Below are positions 43,056-50,159 of a stretch of DNA of 64,000 nucleotides, one piece after another. The notes under the pieces are model-generated. The model made no database searches, had not been told where the DNA came from, and was given only the letters and a program-made list of their open reading frames with translations. The DNA comes from an uncultured Ruminococcus sp. (lineage in GTDB: Bacteria; Bacillota; Clostridia; Oscillospirales; Ruminococcaceae): the NCBI GenBank assembly GCA_934474025.1, contig CAKSMF010000001.1:434001-498000 (forward strand), given 5' to 3'. The translations under genes were made by a program, and so were the position numbers. Every line of letters begins with the position of its first letter. The first letter of the stretch is position 1.

Positions 43056-44381
43056 CTAATTATTTTTTCTGTATTTTTTGAATTCTGAAATCAGACAAAC
43101 TACTGATACAATTAATACAATCATTTCAGCAAGAAGAATAGCTAACCATACACCATTTCCTTTAAATATGAGAGGAAGTACAAATAAAAGTGTGCTGTTT
43201 AATACAACTCCCCTTAAAAGCGAAATCAGTGTAGCTGTAAATGGGCATAATATAGATTGCAGATAATATATAGAAAATGTATTTATCGCTAACGGAATAA
43301 ACGATAAAGCATATATTCTTACAATATACGGAGCAATTCTGATTATTTCCGGAGTTAATTTCATGAATAATCCGGTAATCTTAACAGGGAATACAATATA
43401 TACAGTTGCGAATAAAACACCAAAAATAATTGTTGTTCGTATACCGAATTTTTCAGTTTTCCAACAGCGAGAGAGATTTTTTGCTCCGTAGTTTTCGGAA
43501 ACAATCGGCTGTACTGCTTGTCCGATACCCGAAAATACACTTGTAACAAGAGCTGATACTGTACCTAACATACCATAGATTGCAAGAGAATCTTTTCCGG
43601 AATATTTCATAATCTGGTTATTTATTATAAAGGTAACAATTATTATTGAAAGTGAACCTATTCCAGAGCCGAATCCGGTTTTGAATATATTTTTTAAAGC
43701 GGGTAACCATTTATAAGGTTTAATCAGTTTAAGTGAAGTTTTTTTCAGCAATATATATCCAATCATTAGTATAACTTGTGCCATTGACCCCATAACAGTT
43801 GCTATTGCAGCACCAGCCATACCCATTTTAAGAGGAAAAACAAAAAGCCAATCACCAATAATATTTATTATTCCGCCCACTAATGTAACTTTCATTACAA
43901 ATTTGGGTGAACCGTCTGTTCTGATAAAACTTCCTAAGAAAGTTGTACACACAAAAGACGGCAGAAATGCAAAAATCCATTTTCCGTAATCCTTTACATA
44001 AGGCATAAGTTTATCATCAGCACCGCATATACGATAAAAATCTTCTTGAAAGATAATTCCTACAATCCAGCAAACAAATGTTATTATGCTGACCCATACA
44101 AGAGAAGCGGTAAAATATACATTACCTTTTTCTTCATTTCCTGCACCTTTTGCCTTGCTTCTCAGAATACAGCCACCCATTCCGAACAAAACAGCAATAA
44201 ATGATGCTATTGAAAAAATCGGTAATACCACAGCATTTGCGGCAGCACCATCAGAACCTACACCTTGTCCTATTGCGATTGTATCAATTAAACTATATGT
44301 TGCAACAGCTATTGCACTGCTTACTGCCGGAACAAGAAATTTATAAAATAATTTTTGCACATCATCTTTAAGTAAATCCAA
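43056..44381 (-). CDS. MATE family efflux transporter
   Basis: The 441-residue membrane protein has about 12 helices and MATE features: the start VQKLFYKFLVPAVSSAIAVATYSLIDTIAIGQGVG, seen in pieces, and IGQAVQPIVSENYGAKN after the mid-point. It exports drugs or metabolites using a sodium or proton gradient. The start is TTG (44381), nine bases after AAGGTGG. A promoter at 44410-44438 gives it its own transcript, although it lies just downstream of the adenylation/condensation operon and could export that product. Confidence 0.92.
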   Translation of the reverse strand: MDLLKDDVQKLFYKFLVPAVSSAIAVATYSLIDTIAIGQGVGSDGAAANAVVLPIFSIASFIAVLFGMGGCILRSKAKGAGNEEKGNVYFTASLVWVSIITFVCWIVGIIFQEDFYRICGADDKLMPYVKDYGKWIFAFLPSFVCTTFLGSFIRTDGSPKFVMKVTLVGGIINIIGDWLFVFPLKMGMAGAAIATVMGSMAQVILMIGYILLKKTSLKLIKPYKWLPALKNIFKTGFGSGIGSLSIIIVTFIINNQIMKYSGKDSLAIYGMLGTVSALVTSVFSGIGQAVQPIVSENYGAKNLSRCWKTEKFGIRTTIIFGVLFATVYIVFPVKITGLFMKLTPEIIRIAPYIVRIYALSFIPLAINTFSIYYLQSILCPFTATLISLLRGVVLNSTLLFVLPLIFKGNGVWLAILLAEMIVLIVSVVCLISEFKKYRKNN

Positions 44382-44409
44382 TATATTTTACCACCTTGTT
44401 TTTTGATTT

Positions 44410-44438
44410 ATTATATCATATTTTTTTACGTAATTCAA
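44410..44438 (-). promoter_or_regulatory. sigma-A promoter of the MATE gene
   Basis: On the minus strand, TTGAAT (44438-44433), 17 bases, TATAAT (44415-44410). Confidence 0.72.
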
Positions 44439-44451
44439 TACTCAATATTTT

Positions 44452-44494
44452 TTAAAAATAAAAACAGAACCGGATTATTATAAATCAGGTTCTG
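44452..44494 (-). terminator. Terminator of the adenylation/condensation operon
   Basis: CAGAACC (44465-44471) / GGTTCTG (44488-44494); on the minus strand it is followed by TTTTTATTTTT. Confidence 0.75.
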
Positions 44495-44516
44495 AATTAA
44501 AAAGAATAACTTTTGA

Positions 44517-44852
44517 TTATTTGTCTCGAACTTTTTTCACGATTTTGTTGAATTCAAGAGCTTTTTCAATACTGCCCTCAACTTTGAGTTTACCAGTAGT
44601 AAAAGCTACAACAGAATCAAGTTTTCCCTCACACATCTTAATGAAATTTTTTCCGGAAACTATGAATATACAATCACGGTCATAATATTCATATGGTTCA
44701 ACGTAAACCTTGCCGTCTTTAAGTTCAATGTAGAAAGCCCCTTCACCTTCACCGGTGATATTAACCTGTACAGCAATGTGACCTTCTAAACCGTCAATAT
44801 CGTTAGCGAGAATAAGATTTTTTGATTTATTAAAAATTTCTTCATATGTCAT
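44517..44852 (-). CDS. SCP2 sterol-binding-like domain protein
   Basis: The protein of about 111 residues is a stand-alone SCP2 domain, a lipid-binding fold. Pattern: IAVQVNITGEGEGAFYIELKDGK, then DCIFIVSGKNFIKMCEGKLDSVVAFTTGKLKVEGSIEKAL. The ATG at 44852 is preferred to a GTG four codons upstream, which lies inside the ribosome site. Last in a five-gene operon after an acyl-AMP ligase, it may carry the acyl product or substrate. Confidence 0.85.
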   Translation of the reverse strand: MTYEEIFNKSKNLILANDIDGLEGHIAVQVNITGEGEGAFYIELKDGKVYVEPYEYYDRDCIFIVSGKNFIKMCEGKLDSVVAFTTGKLKVEGSIEKALEFNKIVKKVRDK

Positions 44853-44888
44853 ATATAAAATCACCTTTCATAATCGGATAAAAATTTT

Positions 44889-46421
44889 TTATTTGATAAT
44901 TCTTCCCTTTTTGGATTGATTACGGATAATCTTTTTTGAAGCCGTTTTATCGAAATCACTATCTCTGATTCTTAGACGGCGTATAGCTTTGGCTGTAGGA
45001 ACAGTTTTATTAATATTGTCTACAGTCTCACGGAACATCTTTTCAATAATTTCATTGTCAGGATAAAGTTCTTTATCAGGGAATATTTCAGCACATATTA
45101 TGTTTTCGTCACTATAAACAAGAACATCATTTATATAGTCAATTCCGGCAAATTTATTTTCAAGTTCTTCCGGAGAAACATTTTCACCATTTGACAGAAT
45201 AATTAAATTCTTTTTTCTTCCTGTAAGGAAAAGTCTGTTATTTTCATCGATATAACCTAAATCACCAGTATGCAACCAACCATCAGCAGTAAGAGTTTCA
45301 GCAGTAGTCTGAGGGTCTTTGTAGTAACCAGCCATTACAGATTTACTTTTGACCATTATTTCACCATCAACAATTTTTACTTGACAGCCATTAACAATTT
45401 TTCCAACATCATTAGTGCATTGTTTATCAAATTTGCACCCTGTGGCAATTCTTGGAGAACATTCGGTCATTCCGTATCCTTGCTGAATATTTATTCCGAT
45501 ATTGATATAATTTTTCTGAAGTTCAGGACGCAGATAAGCACCTCCGCTGAAAATAGTTTCAAGTCTGCCTCCGAATAGTCTTTTAGCAATTTCATTTATA
45601 GGGGTATCGGGTTCAGAAACAGAAACGTTTTTTATCATTTTGTAAAGAGTTTCTGCAATCATGGGAACAAGTAAAATAACAGTGGGTTTAAATAATTTAA
45701 GATTTTGCGGAATCCTCATCATTGAGTCATTGAAACAAAGAATATTTCCGTATCTTAGTGTAAGCAGTATGTCACAAGTAAAACAATATATATGATGTAT
45801 GGGAAGCACAGACAATACAACATCATCAACAGTTGATTCATTATCCTGACACATAGTATTATCGATTAAATTACTGTGTAGTAACATAACGCCTTTGCTT
45901 TTTCCAGTAGTTCCGGAAGTATACGAGATTGCACAAAGTGCTGACGGTTCAACAAGTGGAAATTCTTCCGGCTGATAGTTTTTTAAAATTTCAGGTAAAT
46001 CATTTTCGAGAGAGACAAAAGCTTTTATTTCCGTACATTTTAATTTTAATCCATTAATCATTTTATTGAATCTCTTATCATAAAAGAAAATTTCTGAATC
46101 TGAACGGTTAAGCAAATCCGCTATATCATTTTCACCTAATTGAGCATCAAGGGGAACTGAAACATTTCCTCCGCAGACAGTTCCGAAATAGCTTAAAAGC
46201 CATGTATAACTCGAAGCTCCGGAAACAGCACAATGAATAGGTTTATCATTTCGGAATGTATTTATATAAGCCATTACTTTTTTAACATCTTCACGAAATT
46301 GAATGAAAGTTTTTTCAACAATATCTTTACCGGATTTTTCTTTTAAGAAAATTCTGTTTCCGTATTCGTTTGCAGAAGCATCAACAAGTTGCTGAAGAGT
46401 TTTTATATTATTTTTGTTCAT
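44889..46421 (-). CDS. AMP-forming acyl/amino acid ligase (stand-alone adenylation protein)
   Basis: The protein of about 510 residues belongs to the ANL superfamily, which activates acids as AMP esters and loads them on a carrier. Motifs in order: AISYTSGTTGKSKGVMLLHSN (P-loop), QQGYGMTECSPRIATG, GWLHTGDLGYID, GRKKNLIILSNGENVSPEELE, and the C-terminal Lys in KTASKKIIRNQ. The ATG at 46421 follows GGAGG by five bases; the longer frame is unlikely. A carrier protein gene precedes it by 13 bases and a condensation-like gene precedes that, so together they form a minimal NRPS-like set. Substrate cannot be read from the sequence. Confidence 0.9.
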   Translation of the reverse strand: MNKNNIKTLQQLVDASANEYGNRIFLKEKSGKDIVEKTFIQFREDVKKVMAYINTFRNDKPIHCAVSGASSYTWLLSYFGTVCGGNVSVPLDAQLGENDIADLLNRSDSEIFFYDKRFNKMINGLKLKCTEIKAFVSLENDLPEILKNYQPEEFPLVEPSALCAISYTSGTTGKSKGVMLLHSNLIDNTMCQDNESTVDDVVLSVLPIHHIYCFTCDILLTLRYGNILCFNDSMMRIPQNLKLFKPTVILLVPMIAETLYKMIKNVSVSEPDTPINEIAKRLFGGRLETIFSGGAYLRPELQKNYINIGINIQQGYGMTECSPRIATGCKFDKQCTNDVGKIVNGCQVKIVDGEIMVKSKSVMAGYYKDPQTTAETLTADGWLHTGDLGYIDENNRLFLTGRKKNLIILSNGENVSPEELENKFAGIDYINDVLVYSDENIICAEIFPDKELYPDNEIIEKMFRETVDNINKTVPTAKAIRRLRIRDSDFDKTASKKIIRNQSKKGRIIK

Positions 46422-46434
46422 ATAAACCTCCTTA

Positions 46435-46659
46435 TTATTGGAGTGATTCAAAGTAGGAAATAGCTTCGCCTACTGTATGAAGATTTATAATTTCTGATTC
46501 ATCAACAGAAATATTGAATTCTTCTTCAATTTCACCGAGCATACACATGAAATCATAGGAATTAAGCCCGATATCTTCTATAAAACGTGAATTTGTACTT
46601 ATTTCATCAGGATTAACTTCTACATAATTTGATATCATTTCTTTGATTTTTTCAAACAT
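46435..46659 (-). CDS. Acyl/peptidyl carrier protein
   Basis: The 74-residue four-helix protein has the phosphopantetheine site Ser in DIGLNSYDFMCML (DSL is replaced by NSY, but the Ser is kept). It should be loaded by the neighbouring adenylating enzyme. It is probably dedicated to this operon rather than fatty acid synthesis, as its helix II sequence is not the usual LDSLD. Confidence 0.9.
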   Translation of the reverse strand: MFEKIKEMISNYVEVNPDEISTNSRFIEDIGLNSYDFMCMLGEIEEEFNISVDESEIINLHTVGEAISYFESLQ

Positions 46660-46671
46660 AATTAATCTCCT

Positions 46672-48078
46672 TTATATCATTTCAAGAATTTCACCAATGG
46701 TTCTGTTTTCATTTTCTATACCTCTGAAAAGAACTCTGCAAAGGTAATAGTAGAAATATTCCATTTCATGTTCTGTAACGGCATCTTTTCTGTATTCAAA
46801 ATTGAAATTAAGTCCATTGTCTTCCGGACGGTGCATTACAGTAAGATAAAGAGGCTGTCCGGCAACGCCATTGGTATACCACATACTTTTATAAGGATTA
46901 TCAGGCATTTTGTACTTATTTCTATGAAATGTAAGCGGTTGATAAGTAAGACTTATACTTTCATAACTTGTACCAGGTTTATTTTTCCAATATTGACCCC
47001 TCTTGATAGTCAATTCAATGGGGTCATAATTTGCATGGCGGAAAATTTTATTTTGTTCAGTTTGTATCATGTGTATTCCATCAAGGAATGTCATATCAGC
47101 TTCCATAACGGTACGCATAGGGAAAAAATGTATTCTTGTACCACCGCAATTTTTTTCTGAAAGAGTACCACGTCTTGCAATACAGGTTTTAACCGAAACG
47201 TCTTTTTCATTGTCATTGAATTTTGAAAGAACTGTTCTAAGTCCCATAAGTAAAAGGCTTGCCATGGGGACGTTATGAAGTTCACAAAATTTTATTAAAC
47301 GCATAGAAGCTTCGTATTCCAGAGAGTAAACGGAAATTGATGCTTCAGGGCTTTTTGATACAACCATAGCCCAGCGTTGATTTGGATTATTGTTTTCACG
47401 GCGTTGTGTAAGGAGTCTACCTTGTCCTGCAAAATCTGTATACATAGGTTCAGTATTCTGAATTTCACTTTTCCAGAATTCTTCATCACGTTTTTTAGCA
47501 GGGGAATTATTTTCATAAGCAAGGTCTTTTTCAAGTTGTTTTATGTAGGAAGTCATAGGTTTTGGCATATCTGTTCCGTATTTCATAGAACAATAAATTT
47601 CAAGTACCATTTTTGTAAATCCTATAATTGAACTTGAATCCATTGTCATATGGTCTACTTTGAGATAAATTCCATTATAACCGTCTGGAAGTTTTATCAT
47701 GATAACCTGATTCATAGGACTATTGAATCTTGCAAAGGGGAGAGCAGTCCATTTTCTCATTTCATTGTGAGCATCTTCTTCGTTTTTGTCGGAAAAGTCA
47801 CATAAAGGAATGTCACGTTCTTCAAATGGTACAATATATTGTAATACTTCTCCGTTTTCGTCCTGTGTAAATCTCAGACGCATTGTTTCAAACATTTCAT
47901 AAGCTTTATAAATGGCTCTTTTAAGCATATTGAAATCAACATCTTCTTTAATGTAAAGTCCAGTTCCTATGCAAAGAACCTGAGTAGGACAAAATCGTAT
48001 TGTATAATTATGAAGTCTCTGTGCTGAACATAACGGATAGCATTTCATAACTGAACCGTTTATATTTAATTCTTTCAT
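46672..48078 (-). CDS. Condensation-domain-like acyltransferase
   Basis: The protein of about 468 residues has the two-lobed CoA-dependent acyltransferase/NRPS condensation fold. The active-site HHxxxDG motif appears as KVDHMTMDSSS, with the second His and Asp kept. Other marks are CYPLCSAQRLHNY at the start and SLTYQPLTFH in the second lobe. I place the start at 48078 (four bases after GGGAGG); an ATG five codons earlier overlaps the upstream stop (TAATG) and is possible. It probably joins the carrier-bound acyl group to an amine or alcohol. Confidence 0.83.
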   Translation of the reverse strand: MKELNINGSVMKCYPLCSAQRLHNYTIRFCPTQVLCIGTGLYIKEDVDFNMLKRAIYKAYEMFETMRLRFTQDENGEVLQYIVPFEERDIPLCDFSDKNEEDAHNEMRKWTALPFARFNSPMNQVIMIKLPDGYNGIYLKVDHMTMDSSSIIGFTKMVLEIYCSMKYGTDMPKPMTSYIKQLEKDLAYENNSPAKKRDEEFWKSEIQNTEPMYTDFAGQGRLLTQRRENNNPNQRWAMVVSKSPEASISVYSLEYEASMRLIKFCELHNVPMASLLLMGLRTVLSKFNDNEKDVSVKTCIARRGTLSEKNCGGTRIHFFPMRTVMEADMTFLDGIHMIQTEQNKIFRHANYDPIELTIKRGQYWKNKPGTSYESISLTYQPLTFHRNKYKMPDNPYKSMWYTNGVAGQPLYLTVMHRPEDNGLNFNFEYRKDAVTEHEMEYFYYYLCRVLFRGIENENRTIGEILEMI

Positions 48079-48092
48079 ATTTCCTCCCTGCA

Positions 48093-49043
48093 TTATGTGA
48101 AATACTTTTCAATAAATGATATTATTTTTTCTTCATATGCCGGAACATTCTCATAGTAAGAAGCAGCATGACCGGCGTTTTGAACAATCATAATATCTTT
48201 TTCTGAAATACAAGCATTATAATTTTGTTTAGTCATGTATGTTGGCACAAAATTATCTTTATCGCCATGAATGAAAAGGCACGGAATAGTTGTATTCTGC
48301 ACTGCCTGAATAGTTGAATAATCCTTGAAACCATATCCGGCTTTTTTACGACACATAGAGTTGTTTATTTCCATAATCGGAAACGCCGGCAAATGATAAT
48401 CTCTTTTAAGAATATGTTTGAAAACTTCATATGGCGAAGTGAAAGCACAATCAGCAATAATGGCTTTTACAGAATTTTTCACTTCCGGCAAACTTGATGC
48501 CATAAGTACAGTAGATGCTCCCATTGATACACCATAGAGAAGAATTTGCTTTGAATTGTTAAATCTGTTGTTTATATATTTAATCCAGCTTGAACAGTCA
48601 AAACGGTCAAGTATTCCAAATCCGATATAATCACCGCCACTTTTTCCATGGGCTCTGTGGTCAACTATCAGACAGTCATAGCCGATTTTATGGAAAAATA
48701 CTGCAATAGAAGCACAATCCCTCATGCCACAACCAGTGTATCCATGATTGCAGATAACAAGCTTATTACTTGTATTTTCTGCCGGAAAATATTCTGCATG
48801 AAGTTCTATGCCGTCACGAGCCTTTATAATAATGTGTTCGAGATTCTGAGAAGTAAGCCATTCACGGTTTGGAACAATGAACTTTTTGTATTCTTCCCAT
48901 TTTTTTATGTCAGCCATTTCGTTTATATCAACTCTTAGTGTGTCCTGTCGGGGAATAGTTCTGTCAAAGAGTTTTTTTGCTCCGGAAAATCCTGCAATAC
49001 TTCCTCCAGCCAACAATGCAGTGAAAAGCATTATTTTATACAT
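48093..49043 (-). CDS. Membrane-anchored alpha/beta hydrolase
   Basis: The protein of about 316 residues starts at the ATG at 49043, after AAGGAG; the upstream in-frame stretch crosses the promoter and operators and is not coding. An N-terminal hydrophobic helix (MLFTALLAGGSIAGFSG) may anchor it. The fold shows HGYTGCGMRD (oxyanion), nucleophile GVSMGAS, Asp in IHGDKDNFVP and His in NAGHAAS, so the triad is complete. It is first in the TetR-controlled operon and may release or trim the product, like a thioesterase. Confidence 0.88.
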   Translation of the reverse strand: MYKIMLFTALLAGGSIAGFSGAKKLFDRTIPRQDTLRVDINEMADIKKWEEYKKFIVPNREWLTSQNLEHIIIKARDGIELHAEYFPAENTSNKLVICNHGYTGCGMRDCASIAVFFHKIGYDCLIVDHRAHGKSGGDYIGFGILDRFDCSSWIKYINNRFNNSKQILLYGVSMGASTVLMASSLPEVKNSVKAIIADCAFTSPYEVFKHILKRDYHLPAFPIMEINNSMCRKKAGYGFKDYSTIQAVQNTTIPCLFIHGDKDNFVPTYMTKQNYNACISEKDIMIVQNAGHAASYYENVPAYEEKIISFIEKYFT

Positions 49044-49058
49044 AAGTGTCTCCTTTTT

Positions 49059-49119
49059 TTCGACTGTCGGTCGAATTTTGAACAAGTTCATTATATCATT
49101 TTTTCGACCGGCGGTCAAG
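49059..49119. promoter_or_regulatory. Two TetR-type operators between the divergent tetR and hydrolase genes
   Basis: TTCGACTGTCGGTCGAA (49059-49075) and TTCGACCGGCGGTCAAG (49103-49119) share the core GAC-N-G-N-CGGTC. Their centres are 44 bases apart, about four helical turns. The second covers the -35 of the hydrolase promoter and the first lies just after its start point, an arrangement for strong repression. Confidence 0.78.
49090..49118 (-). promoter_or_regulatory. sigma-A promoter of the adenylation/condensation operon
   Basis: On the minus strand, TTGACC (49118-49113), 17 bases, TATAAT (49095-49090). The -35 lies inside a TetR operator. Confidence 0.82.
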
Positions 49120-49188
49120 TGGGATTTATAACAATCATTTTTATCATTTTGAAGAAAATTTGTACTATAATTAACAATTAGTGCAAAC

Positions 49189-49217
49189 TTGAATTTAAAT
49201 ATGTTTTGTGTTATAAT
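49189..49217 (+). promoter_or_regulatory. sigma-A promoter of tetR
   Basis: TTGAAT (49189-49194), 17 bases, TATAAT (49212-49217). Confidence 0.75.
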
Positions 49218-49253
49218 ATCAATCGACATACAAATATGAAAGGATTTTCTCTT

Positions 49254-49871
49254 ATGAAAGAAAATAAAATTGACATTATATTAAATTCTGCCGAAAATCT
49301 TATGTGTACCATGGAAGCTCCCAATCGTGATATGACTGTTGATATGATTGCTAAAAATGCCGGCATTGGAAAGGGTAGTATATATTATTACTTTGAAAGC
49401 AAAGAAGAAATTATTGATGCTGTTATAGAAAGAAGTTATTCTTCAGCTATAAAAGAATATTTTGCATCAACTGTCAATTGCATAAGCACCTATGAAAAAC
49501 TTAAACAGCTTTTTGTTTCAATGATACGTAAAGAATTTCAGGATAACAGCCATAATGTAATTATTTCACTGCACGTACAGGACGATATTATTTTACATTA
49601 CAAAATGATGATGACCGCTATTAAAACTGTTTCTCCTATACTTACACAAATTCTGGAGGACGGAGTAAAAGACGGTTCATTGCATACAGAAACACCGAAA
49701 GAAAGTTCTGAAATGATAGTTGCTATGTTGACATTTCTTTTGAATAGTTCGTTTTTTCCGTCAGATTATGAAAGCACATACCGTAAACTTAAACTTTATG
49801 CGAACGTTCTTGAAACCTGTCTTGAAACTGAAAAGGGAAGTTTTAGTTTTCTTTTCACAAATCCGGTATAA
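49254..49871 (+). CDS. TetR/AcrR family transcriptional regulator
   Basis: The 205-residue repressor starts at ATG 49254 (AAAGGA upstream). The helix-turn-helix is MTVDMIAKNAGIGKGSIYYYFESKEEI, seen in pieces, typical of TetR. The C-terminal helical domain binds an unknown ligand. It is divergent from the hydrolase/condensation/carrier/ligase/SCP2 operon and flanked by two palindromes that it most likely binds. The 3' end of the gene is duplicated immediately downstream. Confidence 0.92.
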   Translation: MKENKIDIILNSAENLMCTMEAPNRDMTVDMIAKNAGIGKGSIYYYFESKEEIIDAVIERSYSSAIKEYFASTVNCISTYEKLKQLFVSMIRKEFQDNSHNVIISLHVQDDIILHYKMMMTAIKTVSPILTQILEDGVKDGSLHTETPKESSEMIVAMLTFLLNSSFFPSDYESTYRKLKLYANVLETCLETEKGSFSFLFTNPV

Positions 49872-50112
49872 AAAATCCCTATATTTACAAATTCTGTATG
49901 ATAAAGCAAAAGACAGTTCATTGTATATGGAAACATGAGAAGAAAGTTCTGAAATGATAGTTGCTATGTTGACATTTCTTTTGAATAGTTCGTTTTTTCC
50001 GTCAGATTATGAAAGCACATACCGTAAACTTAAACTTTATGCGAACGTTCTTGAAACCTGTCTTGAAACTGAAAAGGGAAGTTTTAGTTTTCTTTTCACA
50101 AAGCCGGTATAA
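49633..50112 (+). repeat. 241-base tandem duplication of the tetR 3' end
   Basis: The segment 49633-49871 is repeated at 49874-50112. The last 171 bases of the two copies differ at one position only (AATCC against AAGCC before the stop), while the first 70 or so bases have diverged at many positions and one small indel. Confidence 0.92.
49874..50112 (+). pseudogene. Second copy of the tetR C-terminus (no start, in-frame stop)
   Basis: The copy lacks the DNA-binding part and a start codon, and carries a TGA in the diverged upstream part (about 49936). It ends with the same stop context as tetR. It is a gene fragment, not a second regulator. Confidence 0.88.
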
Positions 50113-50141
50113 AAAAATCCCTGTACCATGTGATACAGGGA
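50111..50141 (-). terminator. Terminator of the feoAB gene
   Basis: TCCCTGTA (50118-50125) / TACAGGGA (50134-50141); on the minus strand seven Ts follow. Confidence 0.85.
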
Positions 50142-50159
50142 ATAAAATATTTATAAAAA

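Noticed and set aside
49874..50112. Second functional TetR gene
   Set aside because: It has no DNA-binding domain and no start codon, and carries an in-frame stop.
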